This document shows positions 49,411-57,960 of a stretch of DNA of 64,000 nt, piece after piece. The position numbers and the translations under genes are program-made. Numbering within the stretch: position 1 is the first letter of the stretch; the number at the start of each line of letters is the position of its first letter. The notes beneath the pieces are model-generated. The model worked only from the letters and a program-made list of their open reading frames with translations. It did not search any database and was not told the DNA's origin. The stretch is from Paenibacillus radicis (ex Gao et al. 2016) (GTDB taxonomy: Bacteria > Bacillota > Bacilli > Paenibacillales > Paenibacillaceae): the NCBI RefSeq assembly GCF_014641555.1, contig NZ_BMHY01000017.1, positions 27,842 to 91,841 on the forward strand, in the 5' to 3' direction.

Positions 49411-50409
49411 CTAGCCCTTGTCGATTCCTTTGAGCATCAACTCCTCTCCATAATGACAAGCCGCCATCCGTCCTGGTAAAACCTCGCGAAGCTCCGGCAC
49501 CTTCGTCTCGCACAAGGAAGTGCGGAACCGGCAGCGCGGATGGAAGTGACAGCCGGTTGGCGGGTCCGCCGGATTCGGCACCTCACCCTCCAGTAGAATG
49601 CGCTCGCGTTTGCCGTCAGGGTCCGGCACAGGTGCCGCCGACAGCAGCGACTCCGTATACGGATGTAGCGGCCGCGCAAACAATTCTTTCTTGGGCGACA
49701 ACTCGACGATCCGTCCCAAGTACATAACCGCAACCCGGTCCGATACATGCTCGACAACTGATAGGTCATGGGAAATGAAGATGTAGGTCATCTTCAGCTG
49801 CTCCTGCAAATCCTTCAGCAAATTAATAATTTGCGCCTGAATAGATACGTCCAGCGCCGATACCGCTTCGTCACATACGACGAGCTGCGGTTCCGTTACC
49901 AGCGCACGGGCGATACCGATACGCTGCCGTTGTCCACCGGAGAAAGCATGCGGATAACGGCGCAAATATTGCGGGTTGAGCCCCGTTTTCTGCGCGATGG
50001 CGGTTACCCGCTCCTCCAGCTCTTGTTTGCTCAGCTTGAAATTCGCTTTCAACGGCTCGCTAATAATATCGAATACCGTCATTCTCGGGTTCAGCGAGGA
50101 ATACGGATCTTGGAAAATCAGCTGGATATCCTTGCGCAGCCGTTTGAAGTCACGCTTCTCCGCACGGAGAAAATCGACCGTTCCGCCATCGGCAGGCGTA
50201 TACAGCACTCTGCCTGAGCTTGCCTCAAGCCCTCGTACGATACATCGGCCCAGCGTGGTTTTGCCGCAGCCCGATTCGCCTACAATGCTGAACACCTCGC
50301 CACGCTGTACTTCAAACGATACTCCGCCAACAGCTTGTACAGGAGAATCTTTACGCTCGCCCGGATACAGCTTCGTCAGCTCTTCTACTTTCAGCAGCGG
50401 TTCAGCCAT
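49411..50409 (-). CDS. Oligopeptide/dipeptide ABC transporter ATPase (DppF/OppF type)
   Basis: A 332-residue ATPase. Walker A GESGCGKTT, signature FSGGQRQRIGIARAL, Walker B LVVCDEAVSALDVS (Ala replaces the usual Pro after DE). The C-terminal oligopeptide extension with its Cys cluster GCHFHPRCRFRTSLC is present. It is the last gene of the importer operon. The start, ATG at 50409 with GAGGGGAAG upstream, overlaps the previous gene by eight bases; the longer open frame before it is the overlapping neighbour. Confidence 0.93.
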   Translation of the reverse strand: MAEPLLKVEELTKLYPGERKDSPVQAVGGVSFEVQRGEVFSIVGESGCGKTTLGRCIVRGLEASSGRVLYTPADGGTVDFLRAEKRDFKRLRKDIQLIFQDPYSSLNPRMTVFDIISEPLKANFKLSKQELEERVTAIAQKTGLNPQYLRRYPHAFSGGQRQRIGIARALVTEPQLVVCDEAVSALDVSIQAQIINLLKDLQEQLKMTYIFISHDLSVVEHVSDRVAVMYLGRIVELSPKKELFARPLHPYTESLLSAAPVPDPDGKRERILLEGEVPNPADPPTGCHFHPRCRFRTSLCETKVPELREVLPGRMAACHYGEELMLKGIDKG

Positions 50410-51523
50410 GCGTCTTCCCCTCCTTCGCATCCCTATTTCCGTTGCCGCTATGTCCGGTCTTGACCGCATTCGAACCTTCATCGTTGTAAAGGAAACAACG
50501 TACGCGGTGAGCTGGACCGATCTGCGTCTCTGGAACGTCCATGGCGTTGCACACTCCTTCAATCCGATCCGTGCAGCGTTCATAAAAGCCGCACATCGGC
50601 GGCCGGTTAAGCGGCAGCGGCACGGTCCCTTCAATGGAAGCCAGACGCCCAGTCTCACTGCCGATTCTTGGAATAGACTTCATGAGACCCTTCGTATAGG
50701 GATGCTTCGGATTGCTGAACAATTCCCTTACCGGAGCCGTCTCCACGATTCGTCCCAAATACATGACCGCCACATCGTCAGCGGTTTCTGCAACGACGCC
50801 AAGGTCATGCGTGATGAATAACGTCGCCATGCCCAGCTCTCGCTGCAGCTTTCTCATCAAATCCAGCACCTGCGCCTGAATCGTTACGTCCAGCGCGGTC
50901 GTTGGCTCGTCCGCAATCAGCAGCGTCGGATTGCAGGACAACGCCATCGCGATCATAACCCGCTGCCGCATCCCGCCGGAGAACTCATGCGGATATTGAT
51001 CCAGCCGCTGCTCGGCATTGCCGATGCCGACGCGCTTCATCATATCCAGCGCAATCCGCCGTGCTTCCTTCCGATTGCGCGTCCGGTGCAGCAGGACGTT
51101 CTCCATAATCTGATCGCCAACCGTATGGAGAGGCGACAAAGCCGTCATCGGCTCCTGAAAGATCATCGATACAGAGCCGCCGCGCACCGCTCTCATCTCT
51201 TTGCTGTCCGGCTTCAGCTTCACCAGATCAAGCCGTTCTTTGCCTTTCGTATCCGCAGTCGACAGCAAGATTTCGCCGGTTACCTCGGCATGCTTCGGTT
51301 GAAGCGCCAGCAGCGCTTTGCCCGTTACGCTCTTGCCGCAACCCGATTCGCCAACCAATGCCAGCGTCCGGCCGGCACCGATCTTCATATCAATGCCGTC
51401 TACTGCCTGCACGACGCCAGCTTGCGTCCGAAAACCGACACGCAGGGCGTTTACTTCAACGACCGGCGCAGCCGCTGCTGCTAGACCTCTAGCTGTTTTT
51501 TCTTCGACCTTAAGCTCACCCAC
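50402..51523 (-). CDS. Oligopeptide/dipeptide ABC transporter ATPase (DppD/OppD type)
   Basis: A 373-residue ATPase. Walker A GESGCGKS, signature FSGGMRQRVMIAMAL, Walker B LLIADEPTTALDVT, and a C-terminal Cys motif (MCGFYERCTDRIEGVCNAMD). The last roughly 35 residues are a hydrophilic tail. Start is GTG at 51523 preceded by AAAGGGG; this overlaps the permease gene by 43 bases, which is long for an operon but there is no better internal start before the ABC core. It works with the DppF-like ATPase as a heterodimer. Confidence 0.92.
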   Translation of the reverse strand: MGELKVEEKTARGLAAAAAPVVEVNALRVGFRTQAGVVQAVDGIDMKIGAGRTLALVGESGCGKSVTGKALLALQPKHAEVTGEILLSTADTKGKERLDLVKLKPDSKEMRAVRGGSVSMIFQEPMTALSPLHTVGDQIMENVLLHRTRNRKEARRIALDMMKRVGIGNAEQRLDQYPHEFSGGMRQRVMIAMALSCNPTLLIADEPTTALDVTIQAQVLDLMRKLQRELGMATLFITHDLGVVAETADDVAVMYLGRIVETAPVRELFSNPKHPYTKGLMKSIPRIGSETGRLASIEGTVPLPLNRPPMCGFYERCTDRIEGVCNAMDVPETQIGPAHRVRCFLYNDEGSNAVKTGHSGNGNRDAKEGKTHG

Positions 51524-52710
51524 TTGCGCTTCCCCTTTCTTTTCGCCGATTTAGCCCCATTGCCATGACTGTAAGGGTCCGCTGCGTCGCGAAGACCGTC
51601 CCCGAGGAAATTGAATGCCAGCACCGTTGTAATAACGAATAGAAGCGGAATGAGCTTCCACGGATACAGCGCCACGTTCTCAATCTGCTGCGCTTCCTGC
51701 ATGAGCACTCCCCAGCTTGTAGCCGGTGAACGAATACCGAGGCCAAGGAAGCTCATCGCCGTCTCGCCGATAATCATACCCGGAATCGCCAGCGTTGCTG
51801 CTACGACCAGATAACTGATAAAGCCTGGTACGAGATGGGCGAAAATAATGCGTAAATCGCTTACGCCTGCAATCTTCGCCGCTGTTACATAATCCTCAGA
51901 ACGCAAGGAAATAAATTTGCTTCGTACGACACGGGCAAGCCCGGTCCACTCTATGAATGCCATAATAATCGTAATGTAGAAGAACATTTCCACGACTCCG
52001 ACACGCGGAGGAATAGCCGCCGCCAGTGCCATCCAAAGCGGCAGCGTCGGGAAAGAGCGGACAATATCGATGAACCGCTGAATAATCGCATCCACCCGTC
52101 CGCCGGCGTAGCCGGAAATACCGCCGATAAGCAGCCCCAGCAAGAAGCTGATCGATACGCCGACAAGCGGCAGCGTCAACGATACCTGACTGCCAAGCAC
52201 GACGCGGGAGAACATATCCCTGCCCATGCTATCCGTGCCGAATAGAAAAATCCGGCCCGGCTCGTCTACGCCAAACAGATGAATATCCGTCTTGAAGAGG
52301 CCTAGAAAGGAATAGTCTGATCCATGAACGAACAGCTTCACCGGGAAGACCTGCTCGGGGTCCTCGACAAAGCGTTTCCGCAGTGTCTCGGGATCACGCT
52401 CCGACTTCAGTCCATATACGAACGGCTGAATATGAAACTTTCCATTAGCATCAACCATACGCACCTTGGTTGGCGCGCTGTTCATATACTCGCCGCTATA
52501 GCTTTCAAGGCCTTGCGGTGCAATAAACCCGCCCAGCAGAGCGACGAGATAAAAAAATCCAAGAATATAAAGACTAATTCGAGCCAGCTTATGCCGTTTC
52601 AGCTCCCGGTACATGAGCTTCCAGTGGGACGTTGCATAATCCTGTCCTGCACCCTTCTTAGCGCGCCGCTGGACGAACCGCTGCATAAGCGCTTTCGCTT
52701 GTGTGACCAT
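51481..52710 (-). CDS. ABC permease (DppC/OppC type)
   Basis: A 409-residue membrane protein. One helix near residues 42-63 is followed by a large extracytoplasmic loop (about 65-165), then five helices. LFGTDSMGRDMFSRVVLGSQVSL and the EAA loop YVTAAKIAGVSDLRIIFAHLVPGFI are classic, with FLGDGLRDAADPY near the end and a very basic Lys-rich tail. The long extracytoplasmic loop is larger than in DppC and resembles permeases of sugar-oligomer importers. Confidence 0.91.
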   Translation of the reverse strand: MVTQAKALMQRFVQRRAKKGAGQDYATSHWKLMYRELKRHKLARISLYILGFFYLVALLGGFIAPQGLESYSGEYMNSAPTKVRMVDANGKFHIQPFVYGLKSERDPETLRKRFVEDPEQVFPVKLFVHGSDYSFLGLFKTDIHLFGVDEPGRIFLFGTDSMGRDMFSRVVLGSQVSLTLPLVGVSISFLLGLLIGGISGYAGGRVDAIIQRFIDIVRSFPTLPLWMALAAAIPPRVGVVEMFFYITIIMAFIEWTGLARVVRSKFISLRSEDYVTAAKIAGVSDLRIIFAHLVPGFISYLVVAATLAIPGMIIGETAMSFLGLGIRSPATSWGVLMQEAQQIENVALYPWKLIPLLFVITTVLAFNFLGDGLRDAADPYSHGNGAKSAKRKGKRKWVSLRSKKKQLEV

Positions 52711-52716
52711 AAACCG

Positions 52717-53715
52717 CTAAGTCCCCTTCCGTGTCATGCGAATCCGCGGATCCAGCCATGCCAGCAAAATATCGGAAATCAAGGTGCCGAGCAGCGTAAA
52801 CACAGCCATCAGCAGCAGCCAGCTTCCGGCCAGGTACATATCCTGGCTAAGCAGCGCCTTGTGCATAACCGGACCCTGTGTCGGCAGATTGAGGACAATC
52901 GCCGTAATAGTGGAGCCCGTAAATATCGTCGTAAGCGACCAGCCGATCGTACTAACAATCGGGTTAATTGCCGCTCTAGCTGAATACTTGAGCAAGATGC
53001 GCCATTCCGGCAGTCCTTTAGCCCGGGCCGTCAAGATATGCGGCTTCGTCATCTCATCGAGCATTTGACCGCGCATGACGCGAATCAATTCGCATGTATT
53101 GGAGGTTCCGATTACGATAACCGGAATGATCATATGCTTAAACAAGTCCATCCACTTAGCTAAGTTCCAAGGCGCATCGGTAAACTCGGCCGAGAATAAG
53201 CCAAGCATCGGATCGCCCCACCACTGGAAGGAGATGAACATGAGAATAATCGCCAGCAGGAAGTTAGGCGTTGCCATACCGAGAAATCCGAACCCGGTAG
53301 CCAGATAGTCAAAGAATGAATATTGCTTGACTGCACTCAAAATACCGATCGGAATCGCCACCACGTAAGTGAAGACCATTGAGACCAGCGAGACAATGAT
53401 CGTAATGCCCATGTACTGCCCGATAATATCCGATACTGGACGGTTGTAGCTAAGCGAGTAGCCAAAGTCGCCCTCCGTAAGAATACCGATCATCCATGTA
53501 AAATACTGCACGTACCACGGCTTGTCCAAGCCGTATGATTCACGAAGCAGCGCCATCGCCTGCTCGTCCATAATTTCACCGCTCGTCGCCATCTTGGCGG
53601 CATACCCGCTGACGAAGTCTCCAGGCGGCAATTGAATAATAATAAATACAATCATCGATACGAATAAGGTGACCGGAACCATGATCAACGTTCTTCGCAG
53701 CATATATCGAAGCAT
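52717..53715 (-). CDS. ABC permease (DppB/OppB type)
   Basis: About 332 residues with six helices. IIQLPPGDFV in the first extracytoplasmic loop, MGMATPNFLLAIILMF-like helices and the EAA loop LTARAKGLPEWRILLKYSARAAINPIVS identify it. ATG at 53715 (MLRYMLRRTLIM) has GGAGGAG ten bases upstream. The end lies six bases before the DppC-like start. Confidence 0.92.
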   Translation of the reverse strand: MLRYMLRRTLIMVPVTLFVSMIVFIIIQLPPGDFVSGYAAKMATSGEIMDEQAMALLRESYGLDKPWYVQYFTWMIGILTEGDFGYSLSYNRPVSDIIGQYMGITIIVSLVSMVFTYVVAIPIGILSAVKQYSFFDYLATGFGFLGMATPNFLLAIILMFISFQWWGDPMLGLFSAEFTDAPWNLAKWMDLFKHMIIPVIVIGTSNTCELIRVMRGQMLDEMTKPHILTARAKGLPEWRILLKYSARAAINPIVSTIGWSLTTIFTGSTITAIVLNLPTQGPVMHKALLSQDMYLAGSWLLLMAVFTLLGTLISDILLAWLDPRIRMTRKGT

Positions 53716-53750
53716 AAGCAGATAACTCCTCCCGGCTATAAACAAGCGGA

Positions 53751-53819
53751 AACCGCCGCCGCATTTGTGGAGCGCGGCGGCGATCCTACCGGCCTGAGGA
53801 CGAAATCCACAGGCCGGCC
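53751..53819 (-). other. Two stem-loops between binding-protein and permease genes
   Basis: GCCGCCGC / GCGGCGGC (about 53755-53791) and CCGGCCTG / CAGGCCGG (53790-53818) form two adjacent hairpins after the binding-protein stop on the minus strand. Neither is followed by a T-run. They may protect the binding-protein transcript and limit read-through into the permease genes. Confidence 0.6.
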
Positions 53820-53833
53820 GCTTATCAAATCAA

Positions 53834-55810
53834 TTATTTTTTAATGAAAAACTGAGCCGGGTGCGCATGACCGATATAACGAGTTTCATCGCTGGCGATG
53901 AGCGAAGGCACGTTTCTTACATCGTTTCTGGCAACCACGAGTCCTGGTGTTGGAGCCGTATAGCCGATTACCCATTGGTTTTTCTGGTGGAGCTTAATAA
54001 TGTCGTCTGTCCACTTCTGTACTTCTTCTTTCGTCTTGGACGCCTTCAATTTATCCCAATCTTCAAGAATTTTCGCAACGTCGCCTTCAGGCTTCACGCC
54101 TTCTTTGCCTTGCGAAGAAGTGTACAGGCCATAGTGACCGAACCACGGCGTAATTACGCGGAGCGGAACCAGCTCGTCCGGACGGAATGCAACGTTCAGA
54201 ACGCTGACCGTTTTCACCGTAACCGGAATTTTATTCGCATATTTCAGGTCGAAGAAGCTGCCTTGGTCGACGATTTTCACATCAGTTTTCAGACCAACGC
54301 CTTCGTAATACTTGCGGATCAGTTCGATGAACTTCTCATTGTCGGATGGATCTTCGCGGTAGATCGTCAGCGTCAGGTCAGAGCCGTCAGCAAACGTCCG
54401 GTATTTATGAGCCGCATCCCATTTCAAGCCGATTTCATCAAGCAGCTTGGCAGCGCCGTCTGTATCATAAGCAGCCCATTGATTCGACCAGCCCTCTTGA
54501 TAGTTCGGCAATCCTTTTTGAATCGACGCTTGGCTTGCTTCGCCGAGACCGTTCGTGATAATTTCCGAAATTTCTTTGCGGTCCGCTGCAAGCGACAACG
54601 CTTCACGGAAGCGGATGTCTTGGAACAGCGCACGAAGCTTCGGATCCTCTGTCGTCTGGTTCAATTGCACGCCTGTGCTCGACCAGTTTGGCGTCGACCA
54701 AGGAATAACGCGGTAGTTGCCTTTCGCTTCGTTTTCTTTCAGTACGGTGTAATCCGTAAAGTCGAACGAACCGACTTCTACATGCCCAGCCATCGTCTCA
54801 AGCAGCTTGTGACTCTTGTCTTGCATTTTCGTCAATACGATACGATCCATGTAAGGCAGCTGTTGGCCTTCGGAATCGGTTTTGAAGTAGTAAGGATTCC
54901 GTTCCATGATGAAACGGTCGCTGTTCATATCGTTTTTGGCAACCCAAGCGCGCAAAGTCGGACGCTGCGGGTACAGCCAGTAGTAGTAACCAGTCCAGAT
55001 CCCGAAGTTTTTCAGATCTTCGAAGCCGTACTCTTTTGCTTTCGCAAGAGCTGCTTCTTCGCCGATAAACTCAGGAAGAATCGTTTTGTAGTAATGAGCC
55101 GGTGCGAAGAACCATTTGTTGTCGATGGCAAGACGCTCCAGGAACAAAACGCTCGGATGCTTGAACGTAACTTTAACCGTGTAATCATCCACTTTGACGA
55201 TTTCGGCGCGGGCTTTCTCACCTGTTACCGGGTCTACGGAGTAGTAGCAGTCATACAGCGCTTTACCGAATGTCTCCGGAATCAGCATGTGCTCCCAGTA
55301 GAAGATGACGTCGTCAGCCGTAAATGGAACACCGTCGGACCATTTCATGCCTTGACGAAGATAGATTTTGTATTCTGTCGCATCAGCGTTGACATCATAT
55401 CCTTTAGCTACGTTAGGCTCTACGCTTGTACCGTCTTCCTTGAAACGGAACATCGCTTCTTCTGTTGCCATGGAGATTCCCCATTTGTCGTCTGGACCAT
55501 TCCATGGGAAATTCCACTCGCCGCCGTATTGGCCGATTTCTTCGAAGACAGGCTCAATCATAATGTCTTCTTTGACTGGCATACGCTCTTCAACCGGCTT
55601 CAAGGTTCCCGCTTTAACCAGCTCGGCCAACATTGGCGCCTCTGGAGCGATTTCCGCCTTAACGGTTGCCGCAGGCGATGGCGATTGCTCGGTGTTGGCA
55701 CCTTTATTGCCCTTGTTCCCATTGCTTCCGGTATTGTTGCTCGTGCAGGCTGCCAACAAGGATGCTGCCATTAAAACAACCATGAAGCATAAGACCCATT
55801 TCTTTGCCAT
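53834..55810 (-). CDS. Solute-binding lipoprotein, family 5 (probable oligosaccharide/peptide)
   Basis: About 658 residues; lipobox SLLAAC (Cys22). SBP_bac_5 features are in normal order here: YKIYLRQGMKWSDGVPFTADDVIFYWEHML, RNPYYFKTDSEGQQLPYMDRI, and the C-terminal half with FADGSDLTLTIYREDPSDNEKFIELI. The family branch with WSDGVPFTADDVIFYWE and a length above 600 residues often serves plant-type oligosaccharides, but peptides are possible. ATG at 55810 follows GGGGAG. An operator for the neighbouring AraR-like regulator lies about 80 bases upstream. Confidence 0.88.
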   Translation of the reverse strand: MAKKWVLCFMVVLMAASLLAACTSNNTGSNGNKGNKGANTEQSPSPAATVKAEIAPEAPMLAELVKAGTLKPVEERMPVKEDIMIEPVFEEIGQYGGEWNFPWNGPDDKWGISMATEEAMFRFKEDGTSVEPNVAKGYDVNADATEYKIYLRQGMKWSDGVPFTADDVIFYWEHMLIPETFGKALYDCYYSVDPVTGEKARAEIVKVDDYTVKVTFKHPSVLFLERLAIDNKWFFAPAHYYKTILPEFIGEEAALAKAKEYGFEDLKNFGIWTGYYYWLYPQRPTLRAWVAKNDMNSDRFIMERNPYYFKTDSEGQQLPYMDRIVLTKMQDKSHKLLETMAGHVEVGSFDFTDYTVLKENEAKGNYRVIPWSTPNWSSTGVQLNQTTEDPKLRALFQDIRFREALSLAADRKEISEIITNGLGEASQASIQKGLPNYQEGWSNQWAAYDTDGAAKLLDEIGLKWDAAHKYRTFADGSDLTLTIYREDPSDNEKFIELIRKYYEGVGLKTDVKIVDQGSFFDLKYANKIPVTVKTVSVLNVAFRPDELVPLRVITPWFGHYGLYTSSQGKEGVKPEGDVAKILEDWDKLKASKTKEEVQKWTDDIIKLHQKNQWVIGYTAPTPGLVVARNDVRNVPSLIASDETRYIGHAHPAQFFIKK

Positions 55811-55888
55811 TCGAAACTTCTCTCCCCACATCAATTTGATACTTCCTGTTCAACCAGACACTCCCAGTCGACAGCTAATATGGTATTT

Positions 55889-55903
55889 TATACCACTGGT
55901 ATA
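55889..55903. promoter_or_regulatory. AraR-like operator before the binding-protein gene
   Basis: The perfect 15-base palindrome TATACCACTGGTATA is centred on one base. A near-identical sequence lies before the regulator gene. Confidence 0.7.
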
Positions 55904-55940
55904 TTCAATGGTCTATGAATTGAAGAATATGTAAATACAA

Positions 55941-55990
55941 AAAAGGAGCTTGCATTTCCCGCCGATATTGGCAGAAATACAAGCTCTTTG
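55941..55990 (-). terminator. Terminator of the AraR-like regulator gene
   Basis: GAGCTTGCATTTC pairs with GAAATACAAGCTC, with a loop of about 15 bases; the minus strand ends in a T-run. It stands about 20 bases after the regulator stop. Confidence 0.85.
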
Positions 55991-56010
55991 TTATGAAACA
56001 GATATGATCG

Positions 56011-57198
56011 TCAGCGCCCCAGCGTCAAGTCCTGAACCGATTCCCGTTCGACAATATCAATCGGAATTTGCTCGGATATCGGCTGCGCGGTGCCGTAATG
56101 AATTCGCTTCAGCAGCAGCCGGACGGCGCGCATGCCAAGCTGGTCTGTCGGCTGCCGGGCTGTCGTAAGCGGGACAGACAGCAGTGCGGACAAGGCTAAG
56201 TCGGTAAAGCCGACGACCGATAGATCCTTCGGTACGGCTATGCCATCCAGCAGTGCAGTATGGATAAGGGAAGCGGCAAAATAATCATTCGCACACACTA
56301 CTGCTGTAATCTCGGGATTGAGCTTCAAATAGGCAGCATGCTGCTCGTTACGCTCGAGAAACCGCATCTCATGCTCGCGGTTGAAGTCCAGCATAATGTA
56401 CGACTGGTTCACGGATAAACCGTTATACAGCATTGCTTGGATATACCCGTGATAGCGTTCCTCACGGCTCGTAATGCCGTCGATTGGGCTCGAAATATAG
56501 CCGATATTCCGATGCCCCTTGTTCAGTAAATACTCGACGAGGTTATACGTCCCTGTGTAATGATCGTGATAGACGCTGTCGATCTGGATATCACGAAAAA
56601 TCCGGTCAATAATAACGATCGGATACGCTTGCAGCTTTAACCGCAGCACTTGATCACTGCAGGTCTTCGGATCACGAGGGTAGAAAATAATGCCTTCGAC
56701 ACCGCTCTTGGCAAGCTCCGCCAGACATTCATCCTCCCGCGCCCCTGCGACGACAAGCTGCAGTCCTTTGCCGCTCGCTCGAGCTTCCGCTTCGACCGAC
56801 ACAACGATCTGGGACACGTAATCGTCCAAGTTCGGCACCACAATTGCAATCATATCTGCACGAGCAGATGCTGTCTGCTTGGCGGCGGATCCAACATTAG
56901 GTTCAGCCGCTGCAACGGGCTTAGTTGCCTCTTCAAGCGGAAGGCTCTCATCCTGATATGGAGATAGGAAGGTTCCTCTGCGCGGCATCCGATAAACGAT
57001 GCCTTCACTTGCAAGCCGCTCCAGTGCTAGCTTCGTCGTCATCTTACTGACGCCGAACAGCTTTGCCAGCTCGCCTTCGGAGGGAACTGGCTCATGGGGA
57101 CGCAATCCCAGCTCCTCGATCAATGCTTTCACATTTTCGGCAATTCTGACATTCAGCGGCTTGTTTCCTGCACTCGGACTCTGCTGCTTTTCGACCAT
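56011..57198 (-). CDS. GntR/LacI hybrid transcriptional repressor (AraR-like)
   Basis: About 395 residues. The N-terminal winged helix is of GntR type (VPSEGELAKLFGVSKMTTKLALERLASEGIVYRMPRRGTFL). The C-terminal part is a LacI-type effector domain (MIAIVVPNLDDYVSQIVVSVE, LSVVGFTDLALSALLSVPLTTARQP). This domain pair is that of AraR, which responds to arabinose. The start at MVEKQQSPS is favoured; the longer frame begins at the operator edge with no ribosome binding site. The gene likely controls the divergently placed importer and itself. Confidence 0.88.
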   Translation of the reverse strand: MVEKQQSPSAGNKPLNVRIAENVKALIEELGLRPHEPVPSEGELAKLFGVSKMTTKLALERLASEGIVYRMPRRGTFLSPYQDESLPLEEATKPVAAAEPNVGSAAKQTASARADMIAIVVPNLDDYVSQIVVSVEAEARASGKGLQLVVAGAREDECLAELAKSGVEGIIFYPRDPKTCSDQVLRLKLQAYPIVIIDRIFRDIQIDSVYHDHYTGTYNLVEYLLNKGHRNIGYISSPIDGITSREERYHGYIQAMLYNGLSVNQSYIMLDFNREHEMRFLERNEQHAAYLKLNPEITAVVCANDYFAASLIHTALLDGIAVPKDLSVVGFTDLALSALLSVPLTTARQPTDQLGMRAVRLLLKRIHYGTAQPISEQIPIDIVERESVQDLTLGR

Positions 57199-57255
57199 CG
57201 CTATAGCCCATCCCTCGCTAGTATGATATCTTGCAATCGTTTCATACAGCGCCAT

Positions 57256-57270
57256 TATATCACTGGTATA
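57256..57270. promoter_or_regulatory. AraR-like operator before the regulator gene
   Basis: TATATCACTGGTATA differs by one base from the palindrome before the binding-protein gene. It lies about 58 bases before the chosen start of the regulator, as expected for autoregulation. Confidence 0.68.
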
Positions 57271-57315
57271 TGCTTTCGCATTTTAAGTTAATGTTAATTT
57301 GCCGCCTGATATACA

Positions 57316-57350
57316 GAAAAGGACCGGGCAGCCTACGCCCGATCCTTCGT
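57316..57350 (-). terminator. Terminator of the PadR-type gene
   Basis: AAGGACCGGGC / GCCCGATCCTT with one mismatch and a seven-base loop, followed on the minus strand by TTTTC. It begins about ten bases after the stop codon. Confidence 0.78.
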
Positions 57351-57360
57351 CTATCCTTCT

Positions 57361-57897
57361 TCATTCACTCCGTAAAATTTCCAATAAAGCTTCATACGCC
57401 TTCAACTCCGTGTGCAACGTGTCCAGCGTATGTGTAGCGATAAACCGGCCATAACGCTGCGGCTTATTGACGATGCCGTCCGGAATTTTCGTGGTCAGCT
57501 TGTCTTCCACCATAGCGATTCGCTTCTGCAGCTTTTCAATCGCTTCCTCTACCAGGAAAGCGAGCCGGCTTTTATCCACCAAGTCGATAAACGCGATGGA
57601 AGCATAAAGCGACAGCACCGTTTTCGCATTTTTAAAGCTTGCGTAAATTTCTTCTTCCAGCGCTTTTTTACCCGATTCCGTAATGCGATACGTCGTTTTC
57701 TCGGGACGATTATCCGTCTGGACGACTTGTACCTTCTCAATATGGCCTTTTTTCGTCAAAACTTCGAAATTATAATACAAATTGCCGTCTGTAATATTTA
57801 CCACATTATCTGTGTTATCCAGAATCATTTTCTTCACGTCGTAGGGATGATGCTCCGCTCTGTTTAACACGCCGAGAATGAAAATTTGCAGGGACAT
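57361..57897 (-). CDS. PadR-family transcriptional regulator
   Basis: A 178-residue protein. LQIFILGVLNRAEHHPYDVKKMI, GNLYYNFEVLTKKGHIEKVQV and KTTYRITESGKKAL form the winged helix of PadR regulators. A C-terminal helical domain (AFIDLVDKSRLAFLVEEAIEKLQKRIAMVEDKL) is used for dimerisation. It lies 63 bases downstream of the ABC-2-like membrane gene, so the two are probably one operon with the regulator controlling its own transporter. Confidence 0.88.
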   Translation of the reverse strand: MSLQIFILGVLNRAEHHPYDVKKMILDNTDNVVNITDGNLYYNFEVLTKKGHIEKVQVVQTDNRPEKTTYRITESGKKALEEEIYASFKNAKTVLSLYASIAFIDLVDKSRLAFLVEEAIEKLQKRIAMVEDKLTTKIPDGIVNKPQRYGRFIATHTLDTLHTELKAYEALLEILRSE

Positions 57898-57960
57898 TCT
57901 GAAATCCTCCTTGGTATAAAGAAAGAACCGGCCGTTTCCTTGGACGGTCCTCTCTATAGT

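Noticed and set aside
53861..55774. Very long open frame of 637 codons on the plus strand
   Set aside because: It lies entirely opposite the family 5 binding-protein gene, has no recognisable domain, and is explained by the codon bias of the true gene on the minus strand.
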